Origin: Arachnopeziza araneosa
Taxonomy: Eukaryota; Ascomycota; Leotiomycetes; Helotiales; Arachnopezizaceae
Reading direction: 5' to 3'
Assembly: GCA_003988855.1 (NCBI GenBank)
Contig: QYAI01000188.1
Span: 1 to 60,229, forward strand
Length of the DNA stretch: 60,229 nt
Notes under the pieces: model-generated
Seen by the model: only the letters and a program-made list of their open reading frames with translations
The model's database searches: none
Told to the model about the DNA's origin: nothing
Shown here: positions 1 to 10,009 of the stretch, piece after piece
Numbering within the stretch: the first letter of the stretch is position 1
Layout of the letters: each line of letters opens with the position of its first letter
Made by a program: the position numbers and the translations under genes

Positions 1-514
1 GCAAACGACTCTAGTAAAGAATCGAATTGCTAGACACAAAGAAAGCTCACTAACTTCGATTTTCGACACAGTAGCTGCACTAGCAAAAGGTACAGAGCTG
101 CTAGCTTATCAGCTTACTCTTATGACCGCTGAGAACCACATACTTCGAGAGGCTAATCAAGCACTTAGCCGACGCCGCCGAGCAAAAAAGACTCGTGTTC
201 GCCAAGGAGGGATGCTTACTGTCGAAGATGCACAGGATATTCTAGCACGAAAGAAGGCTGAAGAAGAGGTAAAACGCGACAAGCGCTTAGAGAAGAGTAT
301 TCAAAAAGAAAGGCAATCGTCTGAACGGCGCTGTAGAACTTGCGGGAAGTCAGGTCATAATGCGCGCACTTGTAGAGAGGTTGTAGTTATACTTGGATCT
401 TCAGATTTAGACTAGTTTTATTCAATTTTAAGTGTTGTAGTTGATATATTATAGTTTTAAGTAAAGAAGGTGGGGGAAAGTGTCCCGCGCGCTGATATGT
501 CCCGCTTACTGATA
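1..514 (+). mobile_element. Right end of a pogo/Fot1-type DNA transposon
   Basis: The transposase C-terminus (2-415) is followed by a short AT-rich tail and then by a terminal-repeat-like block at about 474-512. This block contains TGTCCCGC twice (481-488 and 498-505) and is flanked by a TA at 513-514. Fungal pogo/Fot1 elements insert at TA, and their terminal repeats carry reiterated GTCCCGC-like blocks, so this is probably the outer right end. The left end lies outside the window, so inverted-repeat pairing cannot be tested here. The exact boundary is inferred. Confidence 0.6.
2..415 (+). CDS. Pogo/Fot1-type transposase, C-terminal fragment (runs off left edge)
   Basis: The frame is open from base 2 to the stop, giving about 137 residues. 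The segment is highly basic and helical, with a run of arginines (RRRRAKK) and a Lys/Glu-rich coiled-coil-like stretch. It ends with a CCHC zinc knuckle, CRTCGKSGHNARTC. This layout (DDE domain, basic helix, zinc knuckle) is characteristic of the C-terminus of fungal Tc1/mariner-superfamily pogo/Fot1 transposases. The catalytic DDE domain would lie upstream of the window, so activity cannot be judged. No stop or frameshift is visible in the part present. Confidence 0.8.
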   Translation, partial: QTTLVKNRIARHKESSLTSIFDTVAALAKGTELLAYQLTLMTAENHILREANQALSRRRRAKKTRVRQGGMLTVEDAQDILARKKAEEEVKRDKRLEKSIQKERQSSERRCRTCGKSGHNARTCREVVVILGSSDLD

Positions 515-632
515 AACCACGTTAGTTTGGGATCAAATATCATATTCATTAGAAATCATGGCGTATTGTAATTAATCATCGCTCTCTTGGGTGATAATCG
601 GCCTTTATATATTCTTTGGAGATTGTGCTACC

Positions 633-2011
633 CTACATCCATAAGCTGGCTATAGATTTATCTCGGTAAACGTCTACTTTCTTTTGCCCATCTACGCCAA
701 AAATTTCCCCAAATTTGTATCTACTACCAACCCCCTTTAAGTGCGACTTCCATTCCTTCTCACTCATGAACGACGTTCCTTTAAAATCCTTCAAGACGTC
801 CTCATCACACAAATAATACATATTCCCCGCAATCATGCTAGGATCAACCAGCATATAGGGCCATCTAACGAAGAAGGATGAGATGAGGACGAGTATCATA
901 AAGATCAAAATGGTTACGGTCATCCAGGCACACACTTATGTGTCTCCCAGGTTTGAGTCATCCGGAAGGGAATATTAGAAAGAAGGATAGGCGTTATCTT
1001 TGAGAGGATCCCTGCGAAGCGACGGTTCCGGTGAAGGTATTACGAGCGCGAATGGCGGCCCATAGACCGGGGAAAACAGTGCTAGCTGAGGGAGCGGAGA
1101 TTGAGTTGTCGGGCCGAGTGCGTGGACTATTGAGTTCTTTGTAAGGTTGTATCCTTATTACGCCTGGTTTGACTGTTAGTTTTGGAAGCAATTTTAAGGG
1201 TTGCGACAGAGTGAACGAAGAAGTTTGAGTTAGAGATGAGGGCAAAGACAAAGTTGTAAGGGTTTACTTACGAGAAAATAAATTGTCCCAGAAGAAGGAG
1301 ATAATCACGCCAAGCCCGGTAAAGAGTGTGCGGACTCCAAAAGTTTGAGTATCCATAAATTGTTCGAATGAGTTACTTTTCGCACTGAGCTTGTTTGTAT
1401 GATAATAGAGTATCACCAGTGACCACCTCTACCACGTTGGTTGTGGATGAGGGGATCCATGTGGTCATAGTCGTTGATTGCTCAATTTTAAATGTGGTGA
1501 TTGCTGTCTCTGGAAAATAGAGCGTGAGCACAAAATAAATATCCTCCCCATTCCCATTTCCTTGAGTACATTCTCTGAGTTTAGCGGATGGAACTATTAC
1601 ACAGTTTATTGCTAACCCAGCCGTCACAGAAATTACCCATCTACGGTCATTAGGGCCATAAGGGCTTTCTGATATCCAAGGGGGTAAATCACCCAAGCCT
1701 TGCCACACGAACTGGACAAGGCAGTCACCTGGACCATCGCTAAACCATAAAGTGAGACCTATATGGCAGAAGTTCTCTGAAGGGCGAGAATCAATGTTTA
1801 TGAACAATATAGGAAGTTTACCTGGTGGTCCAGCTAGCCCAGAACATATCCATTTCATAGGTGTTGATAGACTATGACCTGGGTTATAGCCAGCGAAATT
1901 CGTCGAGCTTGGGTATTTCACTACGGCGTCCAGAGTATTCGTTTGATTCCATGAGACTTTTGTTGAGATTGTTGATGCTGAACCGTTGAGAATAACTAGA
2001 TATGTAGTTTC
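633..2011 (-). pseudogene. DUF3433-family membrane protein, frameshifted C-terminal relic
   Basis: Pieces of one DUF3433 protein lie in order on the minus strand but in different frames. They are an ectodomain-like stretch (about 1373-2011), the block FGVRTLFTGLGVIISFFWDN (1272-1372), an intron-like gap at 1173-1271 (GTAAGT...AACAG), the block IRIQPYKELNSPR, and a C-terminal domain with a membrane helix and YYLCDEDVLKDF ending at 633. Joining them needs frame changes near 1376-1381 (an A run on the coding strand), near 1010-1020, and near 930-940 (a GT repeat). An in-frame stop near 2012 closes the 5' side, and the usual N-terminal membrane repeats are absent. Family proteins are large multi-pass membrane proteins of unknown function. 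One homopolymer change could be a sequencing error, but three changes plus truncation favour a pseudogene. Confidence 0.72.
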
Positions 2012-3510
2012 TCAAAACTTTCTTTTTGTCTTTATATCCTCGCACACTAGGTACTTAGTCGTATGCAATATATTCTATATAATCTTTCTTGTTTCATATC
2101 TAACGATGATCACTGCCGAGAGGCGCACTAAATTCCCTCCTAACAAATCCCTTCGGCAATGTGAAGTGCTATCCAATCAACCCCTCCCTTGGAAGGCTAT
2201 CAAACGGTAAGCTATTCTGAAGGCACATTTCTCGTCGTATTTCAAATTAACAAGCCCGGATTAGTTGTGTTGGTCCGGTTCAAGTCTATGTTCCCTAGCA
2301 TTGTGCAATGCTGTAGCCGCTCTCCTATTTAGCCTAGATTATATATTCATATATCACCCGCGGGAGTAAGCGCAATCCTGGAGTTGTAGAAGAAGGAGTG
2401 CAGAATTAAACCCTGAACCAACCGGAGGAATTAAAGAACAGAGATTAGAAAAAAAACTTCTCAAATTGAAGAGCTTGATATCTCATTTACACTTACGTGG
2501 TTTTTAGATTGAGATTTGTAGGGACGCAAGCCGCTTCTGCTAATTTTGCCTTCTTTTTCCTCTTTTAAAAATCCAATCACAACTCGAAACGCGAAAAATA
2601 AGATGTTAAAGGCACTACTACCGAAATACTCAGCTCCTGTTGATAGGAAATGGAGAGTATGTTTCTGCTGGCATACGCTAATTGAGTGAATATAAGACCA
2701 TGATGATAGCGCCGACTGACAACTAGATAGCATAGATAGCTAGTATTCTTTACGCTCCACTAATTCCAAAGCAAGTGATGACGCAAAGCACTTAATTAAG
2801 CGACCAAGTCAAATTTCAAAGCCCACTAATCACTTTCAGAACTGTGAATCACTGACAGGCCCCGGAAAAAAACGAATTATATAATTGCTACCGTCAATGG
2901 ATATTCAACTTCACACTCAAATGTCAAGCCTAGTACCCCATCGAAGAGATATTACCCACTGCCATATAAAGTGGGACAATAATCAGACACAAGTTTACAG
3001 CATGATGAACACCAAAATGCAACTCGAAGGTTGTTCTTAATCTCTCCACTACTACTTTGCCTTTTCTGGTAGCCACATCAAAGACACTCACGACTGCAGC
3101 TGTGCGATGTGCACAGTTGCTCATATCTCAGTGGGTGTAGAAGGGAGGGCGGTGAGGAGGGAATCGGTGATGGCTTTATTGAGAAGGATGAAACGAAAGA
3201 TGACACGATAATTGATTGAGAGAAGAGAGAATAAAATGCTGGTTTAATCGAAGAACTTTAGCATAAATATAATCGATAATAGAAATCGGTGCTTTAGCCT
3301 ACACAGTTTTGTACAAGTAGCTCTTTCAAAAGTAAGTCATCTCAATCTGAGATGGAGGCACTGAAGCTGAAGAAGCTGTACACTTGGAGTAGTAAATTGA
3401 ATTATTTGTGACTACTTTAAGAGCAATATGGTTGCCAATTTGAGGAGTGGTGTATTTTTTATTACTATTACAAGTTTGAGCAGGACTGTGTGAAGAGTAA
3501 CGAGCTAATT
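2012..3510. other. Intergenic, no supported gene
   Basis: AT-rich sequence with only short ORFs lacking recognisable domains, such as a 90-codon frame at 2461-2733 and a 64-codon frame at 2930-3124. It separates the DUF3433 relic from the 3' end of the flavin hydroxylase. I see no repeats or RNA genes. Confidence 0.5.
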
Positions 3511-4740
3511 TCATAGTAGCTCTTCATATTTGGGAAGATCCCAGCCTTTAACATTTTCCTTGAGCATCCACTTTCCGATATTGATTTTGAATAAGGAAGC
3601 TACACCCAAGAGACAGTTCATAATCCCGATACCGAAAGACGTCGACCAGATTTTCCAGTACGTATCTTCCAATATTCCTTCCTGAACTTGAGTCATGAAG
3701 GGCTGAAATTTCTTTTCATATGCCTCGAGAGCCATAGCAAGACCGTCTTCTTTGTCGGAATTTCTTCCAATTTCACCAGCCAGGATATAAGCGCCCACAA
3801 TGGCTGAGGTAGTTCCCATTCCAGTATTTGCTGACGGGCAATAGGCAGCATCCCCAACAAGTGTGACGTGACCGCGATGCCAAGAGTCTAACTTGACAAG
3901 ACCGAGACGCTCACAGTAGAAGTCCTGAGCATCATCCATGGACTTCAAGATCTCATCTATCTCCCATCCAGCACCTTGGAGGATATCATGTAAAGCTTCT
4001 TTCTGCAGCTTAGTATCTCGTGCACCTTTCAACTTTTCGGAGTCACTCGTCCCGCCAAGATACACCTGAATCTCGTGGGGGTTGTGTCGTCGAGTCATTA
4101 CTCCCCGTCTTCCTGGAGCCATATACATTGTAGCAATATATTCTTCTCCTTCTTTGATGGGCCGTGGGATGGTAAAATATGCCACATAGACCCCATTGAG
4201 AGGATAGAAACCGTCCTTGGTGTCAGATCCGACCATCAGTTTTCGGGTTCGCGAGCCTTGACCATCAGCGCCAACTACAAGATCAAACTTGTCGGTCTTC
4301 CCATTCACAAATTTCACCTCCACAGCTCCATTTTTCGCTTCAAATCCCTCAATCGATGTTCCAAACACATACTGAGCTCTATCCCTAGTCGCATCATACA
4401 GAAGCTGACAAAAGTCACCTCTCATAATCTCAAACTCGGTAGTGAAGCTTTGTTCTCCCTTGCCAGATGTATTCACTGGGAAGAAAGCTCGTCGCCTGCC
4501 TGATTTATCAACCACTTGCATACCATGCTCTGGTGCTGATTTGGAGCGGAAAGCTTGCTCAAGTCCCATTCTCTTTAGGATTTCAATGCCATGGCCACGG
4601 AGATCGATTTGAAGTCCTGTAGCTCTCAGGATAGAATCCCGCTCGACAACGGTAATTGAATGGCCCAGCTTTGAGAGCCAGAAAGCTAGAGCATTTCCCG
4701 CAATGCCAGCTCCGTTGATGAGAATCTTGAGTGGCGCCAT
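3511..4740 (-). CDS. FAD-dependent monooxygenase (class A aromatic hydroxylase type)
   Basis: A single-exon protein of 409 residues, full length for the family. The N-terminal Rossmann dinucleotide fold reads GAGIAG at residues 10-15 and ends at the acidic strand VVERD. The second FAD/NAD(P)H motif contains the Asp-Gly pair at 159-160 (VVGADGQGSR). The GD motif that contacts the FAD ribose is at 296-297 (VTLVGDAAY). These three motifs in this order define the p-hydroxybenzoate-hydroxylase-like flavoprotein monooxygenases, which use NAD(P)H and O2 to hydroxylate or epoxidise small organic, often phenolic, substrates. A hydrophobic segment at about 370-385 may contact a membrane. The substrate is unknown. 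The start was chosen because GAGIAG follows directly, as in relatives. Confidence 0.85.
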   Translation of the reverse strand: MAPLKILINGAGIAGNALAFWLSKLGHSITVVERDSILRATGLQIDLRGHGIEILKRMGLEQAFRSKSAPEHGMQVVDKSGRRRAFFPVNTSGKGEQSFTTEFEIMRGDFCQLLYDATRDRAQYVFGTSIEGFEAKNGAVEVKFVNGKTDKFDLVVGADGQGSRTRKLMVGSDTKDGFYPLNGVYVAYFTIPRPIKEGEEYIATMYMAPGRRGVMTRRHNPHEIQVYLGGTSDSEKLKGARDTKLQKEALHDILQGAGWEIDEILKSMDDAQDFYCERLGLVKLDSWHRGHVTLVGDAAYCPSANTGMGTTSAIVGAYILAGEIGRNSDKEDGLAMALEAYEKKFQPFMTQVQEGILEDTYWKIWSTSFGIGIMNCLLGVASLFKINIGKWMLKENVKGWDLPKYEELL

Positions 4741-5317
4741 AATCTCAACCGTTATTTAATGGTCATAGACTAGGTCGAGACAATTGTTTGACCGTAAATT
4801 ATTGAGCCGATAGCTGACTTTTGTACCAAATATCATCAATCAGAATGGTTAGAATTAATTGACTATCAACATCTATTAAACTAAAGAATATAAGATTACT
4901 TTCGGCAAATTCGCGGTATTTTCGGGAAACTCCCTGGTTATGCCCGATATAACCGTAAAAGACCGTAAAAGACCGTAAAAGACCGCAATCGCCATTTATC
5001 TCCTAATTCAGTTGTACAATTATTAAGAACTAGCTAACACATTTATGAGTTATTAAGATATTCAGCAATGATGGATAACATCCGAATGAGGTCCCTGACG
5101 TGATCGAGTCCAAGTCTTTATACGGATAGACCAGTGAAGAGCAGCAATGTAGAATGCACAAACTGTATAAAAGAATCCAATTAGGGGTACGATACTCTGC
5201 TGCTAAAAGCGAGACCCTTAAACTCCGTTTCTGAACCACGCTCCGATATTGCGCCATATGCGTTCTGTCTTCTATCCATTCACTCCGAGCCCTTTCACGG
5301 CTTATTCAACTCCCATT
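4741..5317. other. Spacer between flavin hydroxylase and small orphan gene
   Basis: AT-rich promoter-side region of the flavin hydroxylase, transcribed leftwards. Apart from the short tandem repeat at 4952-4985 I see no gene. A 75-codon frame at 5030-5257 has no family features. Confidence 0.45.
4952..4985. repeat. 10-bp tandem repeat, about 3.4 copies
   Basis: The unit GACCGTAAAA is repeated in tandem; the last copy degenerates into GACCGCAAT. It lies about 220 bp upstream of the flavin hydroxylase start. It could be a simple repeat or a reiterated regulatory site; the sequence alone cannot decide. Confidence 0.75.
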
Positions 5318-5611
5318 TTAGCCCAACCTTTCATATGATAACGCCTCAGAGTCCCTCCTTACTGGATCTTGATTGTGCGAGCCTCGGATTATTCTCCCTC
5401 CGTAATAGATATCATAAGCATCATTGAGAGCACGATGATGTTCCTTCGCCGCTGTAACAATTTTCTTGGCAACACGCTTCAGCGAACTACTGCTCTTGGC
5501 AGCTGATGACTCGGAGGAGTTTGCGCTATCGAGGGAGGATTTGTGGCTTTGGCTGGCTTGACGTTGCTTCTGCTCTGATGCAAGCATATAAGCGGCTGCT
5601 ACGTTCGACAT
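5318..5611 (-). CDS. Small conserved-looking hypothetical protein (97 aa)
   Basis: An intronless 97-residue frame. It has a Ser-rich N-terminal half (runs of SS and SSSS) and a basic amphipathic helix (LKRVAKKIVTAAKEHHRALN), followed by an AYDIYYGG segment and a charged tail. The combination of EHHRALNDAYDIYY with a low-complexity Ser region resembles small Pezizomycotina proteins of unknown function, but I cannot name a family. There is no signal peptide or membrane helix. The Ser-to-basic-helix order argues against a random frame. No function is assigned. Confidence 0.5.
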   Translation of the reverse strand: MSNVAAAYMLASEQKQRQASQSHKSSLDSANSSESSAAKSSSSLKRVAKKIVTAAKEHHRALNDAYDIYYGGRIIRGSHNQDPVRRDSEALSYERLG

Positions 5612-7136
5612 ATTGGTATGTGGGTGTGTGTCAAGCAGTATTTCAAGTGCTATGATGGATCGGCTGGCTGAGGATGAAAATGAGGATGTTGGTAAAGATG
5701 TGTTATGCTTTGCTTGCTTCTGTGAATGATGTTTGGATGATGAGATGGACTACTCTACTCAAGATGGGTGAGGCCTATTTATCTCTCCACATCTCACATC
5801 AGTCAGATTCATCTTTGTCAGATTTGTTGTTATCAATCCGACATCGCGCTCTTCGAACGACATTTTAGCTTGCGCCCTGTATGAGCCTCAATGTCATGTT
5901 TAGAAGAGGAGGCTGTACGCTTGGTCAGAATATCAAGACTCTTTTTTTTAGTTAGTGTTGGGCAGGGCGTGGTGCTTGATTAATAAAGGATTAGCTTGAA
6001 TTGATTGGTTAGTTGATTCCACCTGGCACTGCGCTCTGACACATCGCGCCTTTCCAATGTCATCTGGTGGCATTTTCAGAGACATCGTTTACTGCGCAAC
6101 CGGCACGATTTTCTGACTCATTTCTCTGGTCTTACATGAAAGTTTTTAAAATCATTATTTGGGCTATTCAAGAAGATTTGATTACCATTGTGGTAGACTA
6201 ATGAAATGGATGTCGGCTTGCTGGACCATTGTATCTACCCAACTTCTTTTCGCTCGGATTTCTTCGATACGGGCTTAGGTGGTCTGATTTTTGTGTAGAA
6301 AACAGTTGACAATGAAAATTTAACGCTGATTTAAAAGAAATAGATAAGCTCTATTTGAGCATAGAAGTCCTCCTTGGCAAACCTTGGTAGAATCAGGTGA
6401 TTCAAATCATGTGATGATTGTTTGTGTGTCCCGTCGCTTCCCAAGTTTATTTTGTATTTTTGGGATTTAAATGCTTATATTTTAATTCAATCATTGTTTT
6501 GAAGCGTCTTGGAATCTTTTGCGAAGGAATTTTCGGCGACTTCGAAGTTCTCAGAAGTCTTAGTTTCTCCAACTTGGAAGCAATAACTCGAAAAATTTCG
6601 ACCAATTACATTGACCTTAATCCGGATTTAAATTCAGTCATTTGGCGAGACAGGGAGAGAGTTCAATAAGGAATTTCTTTCAAATGACACAAACTTGTGT
6701 TCAAAATATAAACGGAATGATAAATATCATCCATGCTGGATCACCGATACTGATTCACAAATCTAGCTACCTGCATTCTTTCTCGTGGTTAGGTTATGAT
6801 ACCTAGATTTGAAGTGCAATATATTTTCAATTTGATACAAGAATGTAATATTTATTGAAAGAAGGGGTTCAGTCGTCTTTTTTAACCTTTCAATCGCGAA
6901 GCTAATATGGACACATCAGGGCCTAAAAGAATGTACATTTGCTCTCCCTATGCCGTGAAAGTAGTCGTAGTCTTAGTCGTGGCATTCACTGGTGGCCAAT
7001 TGATGCCGGTATCCGCCGCGCCAGAATTTCCCAATCCTGCGCAGCTATACAACCCAACTGGATTGTTTACTGTAGTTCGTCCGTATGAGAGATCAAGGCA
7101 TTCCTCTGTTTCATTATTAGCTCTGCCGTAAGATTT
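5612..7136. other. Intergenic, no supported gene
   Basis: AT-rich and free of recognisable domains. Frames at 5674-5868 and 6418-6669 look random. A frame at 6907-7131 starts with a hydrophobic segment, but it converges on the 3' end of the lectin-like gene and has no family match. I see no repeats or RNA genes. Confidence 0.45.
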
Positions 7137-7645
7137 TTATACTTTGAGAGGCTTACGAGGGCTCGATGCTGCAACGGGAACTCTTCCATCCGTCATGACA
7201 ACCCAACTCTGACCTGGTGCAGTTGCAGAACAAGTCTCAAGGGTGATAGAAGCCAAGTCTTTCCAGTTACCTATTCAAATACTGTTAGACTTTAAAAGTG
7301 CCACAGTAGGATGGATTCCTTACTCTTTGCACCGGCATCAAGACAAAGAGTGCTATTCGCCAATTGGATCGAACCAGTTACATTTCCAGGTTTGATATAC
7401 CATTGCTGCGCTGGGGTATTGGCGAGCGTCTGGCTGCAATGATCAAAATTATTAGCTTTTGGCTCCAGTCATTGGTGAATACCAGAGACTAACACAACGA
7501 TAGCGCCGCCAACAGCGGCAGTTTTGGGCGCGATGGTCAGCTTCGCGCTTGCTTTCGATGTGAGGTACACTTGAATGTATCCAGTCGGGATATCGGCCAG
7601 ACCCGTCGCGGCGAGAGCGAGGAGAAGAAGAGAGATTGACCGCAT
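7137..7645 (-). CDS. Small secreted beta-trefoil (ricin B-type lectin-like) protein
   Basis: Three exons (7494-7645, 7324-7433, 7137-7270) with GT...AG introns of 60 and 53 nt give an in-frame product of 131 residues. It starts with a signal peptide (MRSISLLLLALAATGLA). It contains two QxW-type motifs (PAQQWYI and PGQSWVV) and paired cysteines in the contexts STLCLDAG and LETCSATA. That is the signature of a ricin-B/QxW beta-trefoil subdomain, which in secreted fungal proteins usually binds carbohydrate. Only about one and a half subdomains are present, against three in a full trefoil, so it is a short version. No catalytic domain is attached. Secretion and sugar binding are inferred from the family. 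Confidence 0.78.
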
Positions 7646-8574
7646 TTTCGTAATTCTAAGGATCTTTTTTTGCCAGTGGAGAAATCAATCGATTTTCTGT
7701 GCCAAGTGAGGTGCGGATACAGTATGAATCAGGCAATTCAAATACGGGGAGGAGATTCTTATATGCGAACAGATTTCTCTTCGTGACATTCATCTGATTA
7801 ATATTAATTCACGGTCTTCAGGCTGGAAATGTCTTAGTCGGCAGTTGGATCGCCGTGTTGCCCCGCATTGATGCTATCTGAACTCCCTGGCAAAATAGAA
7901 GTGGCGCAATAAACCATCCGCCCAAAGATGAAACCAATTCTTCAAAGTATTCAAAATCATTCATAAAGTGAATTAGTATCTTACGACAAATGTATTCATT
8001 CTCTGTTTAAGATATGGTTGCGTGTTCTTACAACTTGAAAGCTCGCATAAGGTTTTTGAGGTATGCTCCTTGAGCTACGTCTAATATATTTCTAGGAACG
8101 CAAAGAGCGGATTGCAATATAAAGCCCAGAGAATGTGGAACTTCATCTGGGCATGTGGAGAAGGATACATCAAATATACGGTCAGACTGTTTGGGGTTGT
8201 ATATTCGCCAATCGGATAATTGATATAATGCGGAGGATGTCAAAGTATCCAGTCATATTGAAAGATGGAAAAACAATATAATGATAATATAATTAATCCT
8301 TGGTTCTATATTTCGCTTAATTGTTCCGAATGGTTGTTACCTGCTGACCAATGTCAAGTCACGGATAATTATTAACAACTTTATTTTTAACTACGACTGA
8401 AGATTCGTTGAAGCCAAAATTAACAAATTAAGAAAACAAGGCTAAAGTTATATGGGGAATACCGTGTTTGGACATGAATTAATTAAAGATTTTTCCCCTC
8501 CGTTAATCTGAGAATCCCGATACAGTTTTCGGACCAATTTAAGATGACCCAATTGGCCAATTCATCCATGTTTA
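7646..8574. other. Intergenic, no supported gene
   Basis: Upstream of the lectin-like gene and downstream of the HET-like gene. A 71-codon minus-strand frame (8028-8243) has no recognisable motif. The rest is AT-rich, with no repeat or RNA gene visible. Confidence 0.45.
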
Positions 8575-9606
8575 TCAAACCAAAATGAAAGTCTCGAGTT
8601 CTTCCGTGCTTTTCTCCACCGGCCAAGTCTCACCATTCATGATACGATGAACATAAGCTGACCCCATGTAGCGCCAATAGCCACTTTCCAAACGACGAAG
8701 TACCACTGGTCGATCGCTTCCAGCAAGAAAAGCGCTAATTTCACCTTTCTCAACGTGCCCAATCATCATTCCAAAGTAGCCAGTTGATGTAAAAAACATC
8801 AAAAAATCTGCGCAGAACGTTCCCGATATCTCCAAAAGTGATGACATATGGTTTTCGACATACTGTGCAAATTCCGTTCCCATGGCATTCGTCGCACTCC
8901 TAGTTTGGACACAACTCACGCGCGATAACTCCTGCTGCAATATCTTGATCTGGTCGAAAATCCGATTTACGATTCCCTGAGCCCCTATATTCCCGACTAC
9001 TGAAATAAGTGCAAGTAAAGCCTGCTGAAGATTCAGAAGATAATTTTCGTTATCACGATAGCCACTTTCGGACTTCATATCTCTGTCTAAAGGATTGCAT
9101 TGCAAAATCCAAGAGAAAAAACACCGCAGTAGAGTTTCCTGAGGTGCATATATTTCTGGCCATCTCTCGCTGCACATCTCTACAGCCACTAAAGGTATTC
9201 CCTTGATGACCAAAGAGCTAGATACTGGGTGCTGGACTACTTGGAGAATAACTTTCGTGCCTGAAGATGCTTCCGTAGTTACATAATTTTTGAAAAGAAT
9301 GTCATCTAGTGGGTTCCGGGCACCACCGCTTATCTGATAGATGCTCTTTTCGAGGCCTGGAGCCCAAGAAGGAAAATCTGGCGTTGGCTCGCTTCGCCAA
9401 TAGAGTAAAGGAGTAGGCCAAAATGTCTTCGTCAACCGAACAGTAGCCTCAGTAAAGTCCGCACATAAATCTACTTTGCTTTTTGTGTACTTGATGGGAG
9501 GTGGTTCCTCAGGTCTATAGACAAGAGCGGAGGTAACAATACTGTAGATACCGTAGATCTTACTACAAGTTTCGGACAGAGGCTGATAAACGTATTTGTT
9601 GGTCAT
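8575..9606 (-). CDS. Heterokaryon-incompatibility (HET)-like protein lacking the HET domain
   Basis: An intronless 343-residue frame matching the C-terminal half of fungal HET proteins. Near its start is CSKIYGIYSIVTS, the counterpart of the conserved RDKIYGLLGL that follows the HET domain. Then come a PSWAP motif (about residue 80) and, near the end, GYFGM...G..I..FL.G...PVVLR.....YW..G.AYVH.IMNGE. Full-length members carry an additional N-terminal HET domain of roughly 150 residues that triggers cell death on non-self contact. None is found in any frame of the 400 bp upstream before the next gene ends. The product would therefore be an effector-less remnant or a decoy-like variant. No internal stop is present. 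Confidence 0.7.
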   Translation of the reverse strand: MTNKYVYQPLSETCSKIYGIYSIVTSALVYRPEEPPPIKYTKSKVDLCADFTEATVRLTKTFWPTPLLYWRSEPTPDFPSWAPGLEKSIYQISGGARNPLDDILFKNYVTTEASSGTKVILQVVQHPVSSSLVIKGIPLVAVEMCSERWPEIYAPQETLLRCFFSWILQCNPLDRDMKSESGYRDNENYLLNLQQALLALISVVGNIGAQGIVNRIFDQIKILQQELSRVSCVQTRSATNAMGTEFAQYVENHMSSLLEISGTFCADFLMFFTSTGYFGMMIGHVEKGEISAFLAGSDRPVVLRRLESGYWRYMGSAYVHRIMNGETWPVEKSTEELETFILV

Positions 9607-10009
9607 GGTAGCTTAGTATGAAATGATGCGTGAATACTAGAGAAAGATGATCTCAACCTTGAGGGAAATTTTTGTGGGGAGTCAGAGGTGTGAAAAAGTC
9701 GGTGTACAACACAGCCATGATGCAAGGCGTTTAGCACTGCCTCACTGTTTGCCCAACCTCTTCGGTTACAAGTCTCATTTTTCTTCGACTTCGTCAAAGA
9801 TATTTTTATTTGTAGTATACTAGAAAGCTAGAAATTTTGAAGTTTCCAGCATAAGCCACTCACAGCCTCGTTATTTCGCGGCCCTGTAATTTCGCCTTTC
9901 ATAATGCTTGCCCTCACAACATGAAGTTGAATTTCCCTTTGTGATCTGCAAAGCTCAACAGTGTCATGGAAATGGCCCGTTTTAAAAATGCGTTAGTTCG
10001 GTCAGAAAA
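9607..10009. other. Spacer upstream of the truncated HET-like gene
   Basis: A 64-codon minus-strand frame (9603-9797) abuts the HET-like start but shows no HET-domain motifs. The rest is AT-rich without features. Confidence 0.4.

Noticed and set aside
4075..4503. 142-codon plus-strand ORF inside the flavin hydroxylase
   Set aside because: Antisense shadow of a well-supported gene; no motif of its own.
6907..7131. 74-codon ORF with hydrophobic N-terminus
   Set aside because: It runs convergently into the 3' end of the spliced lectin-like gene, has no family features and lacks cysteines or a clear cleavage site.
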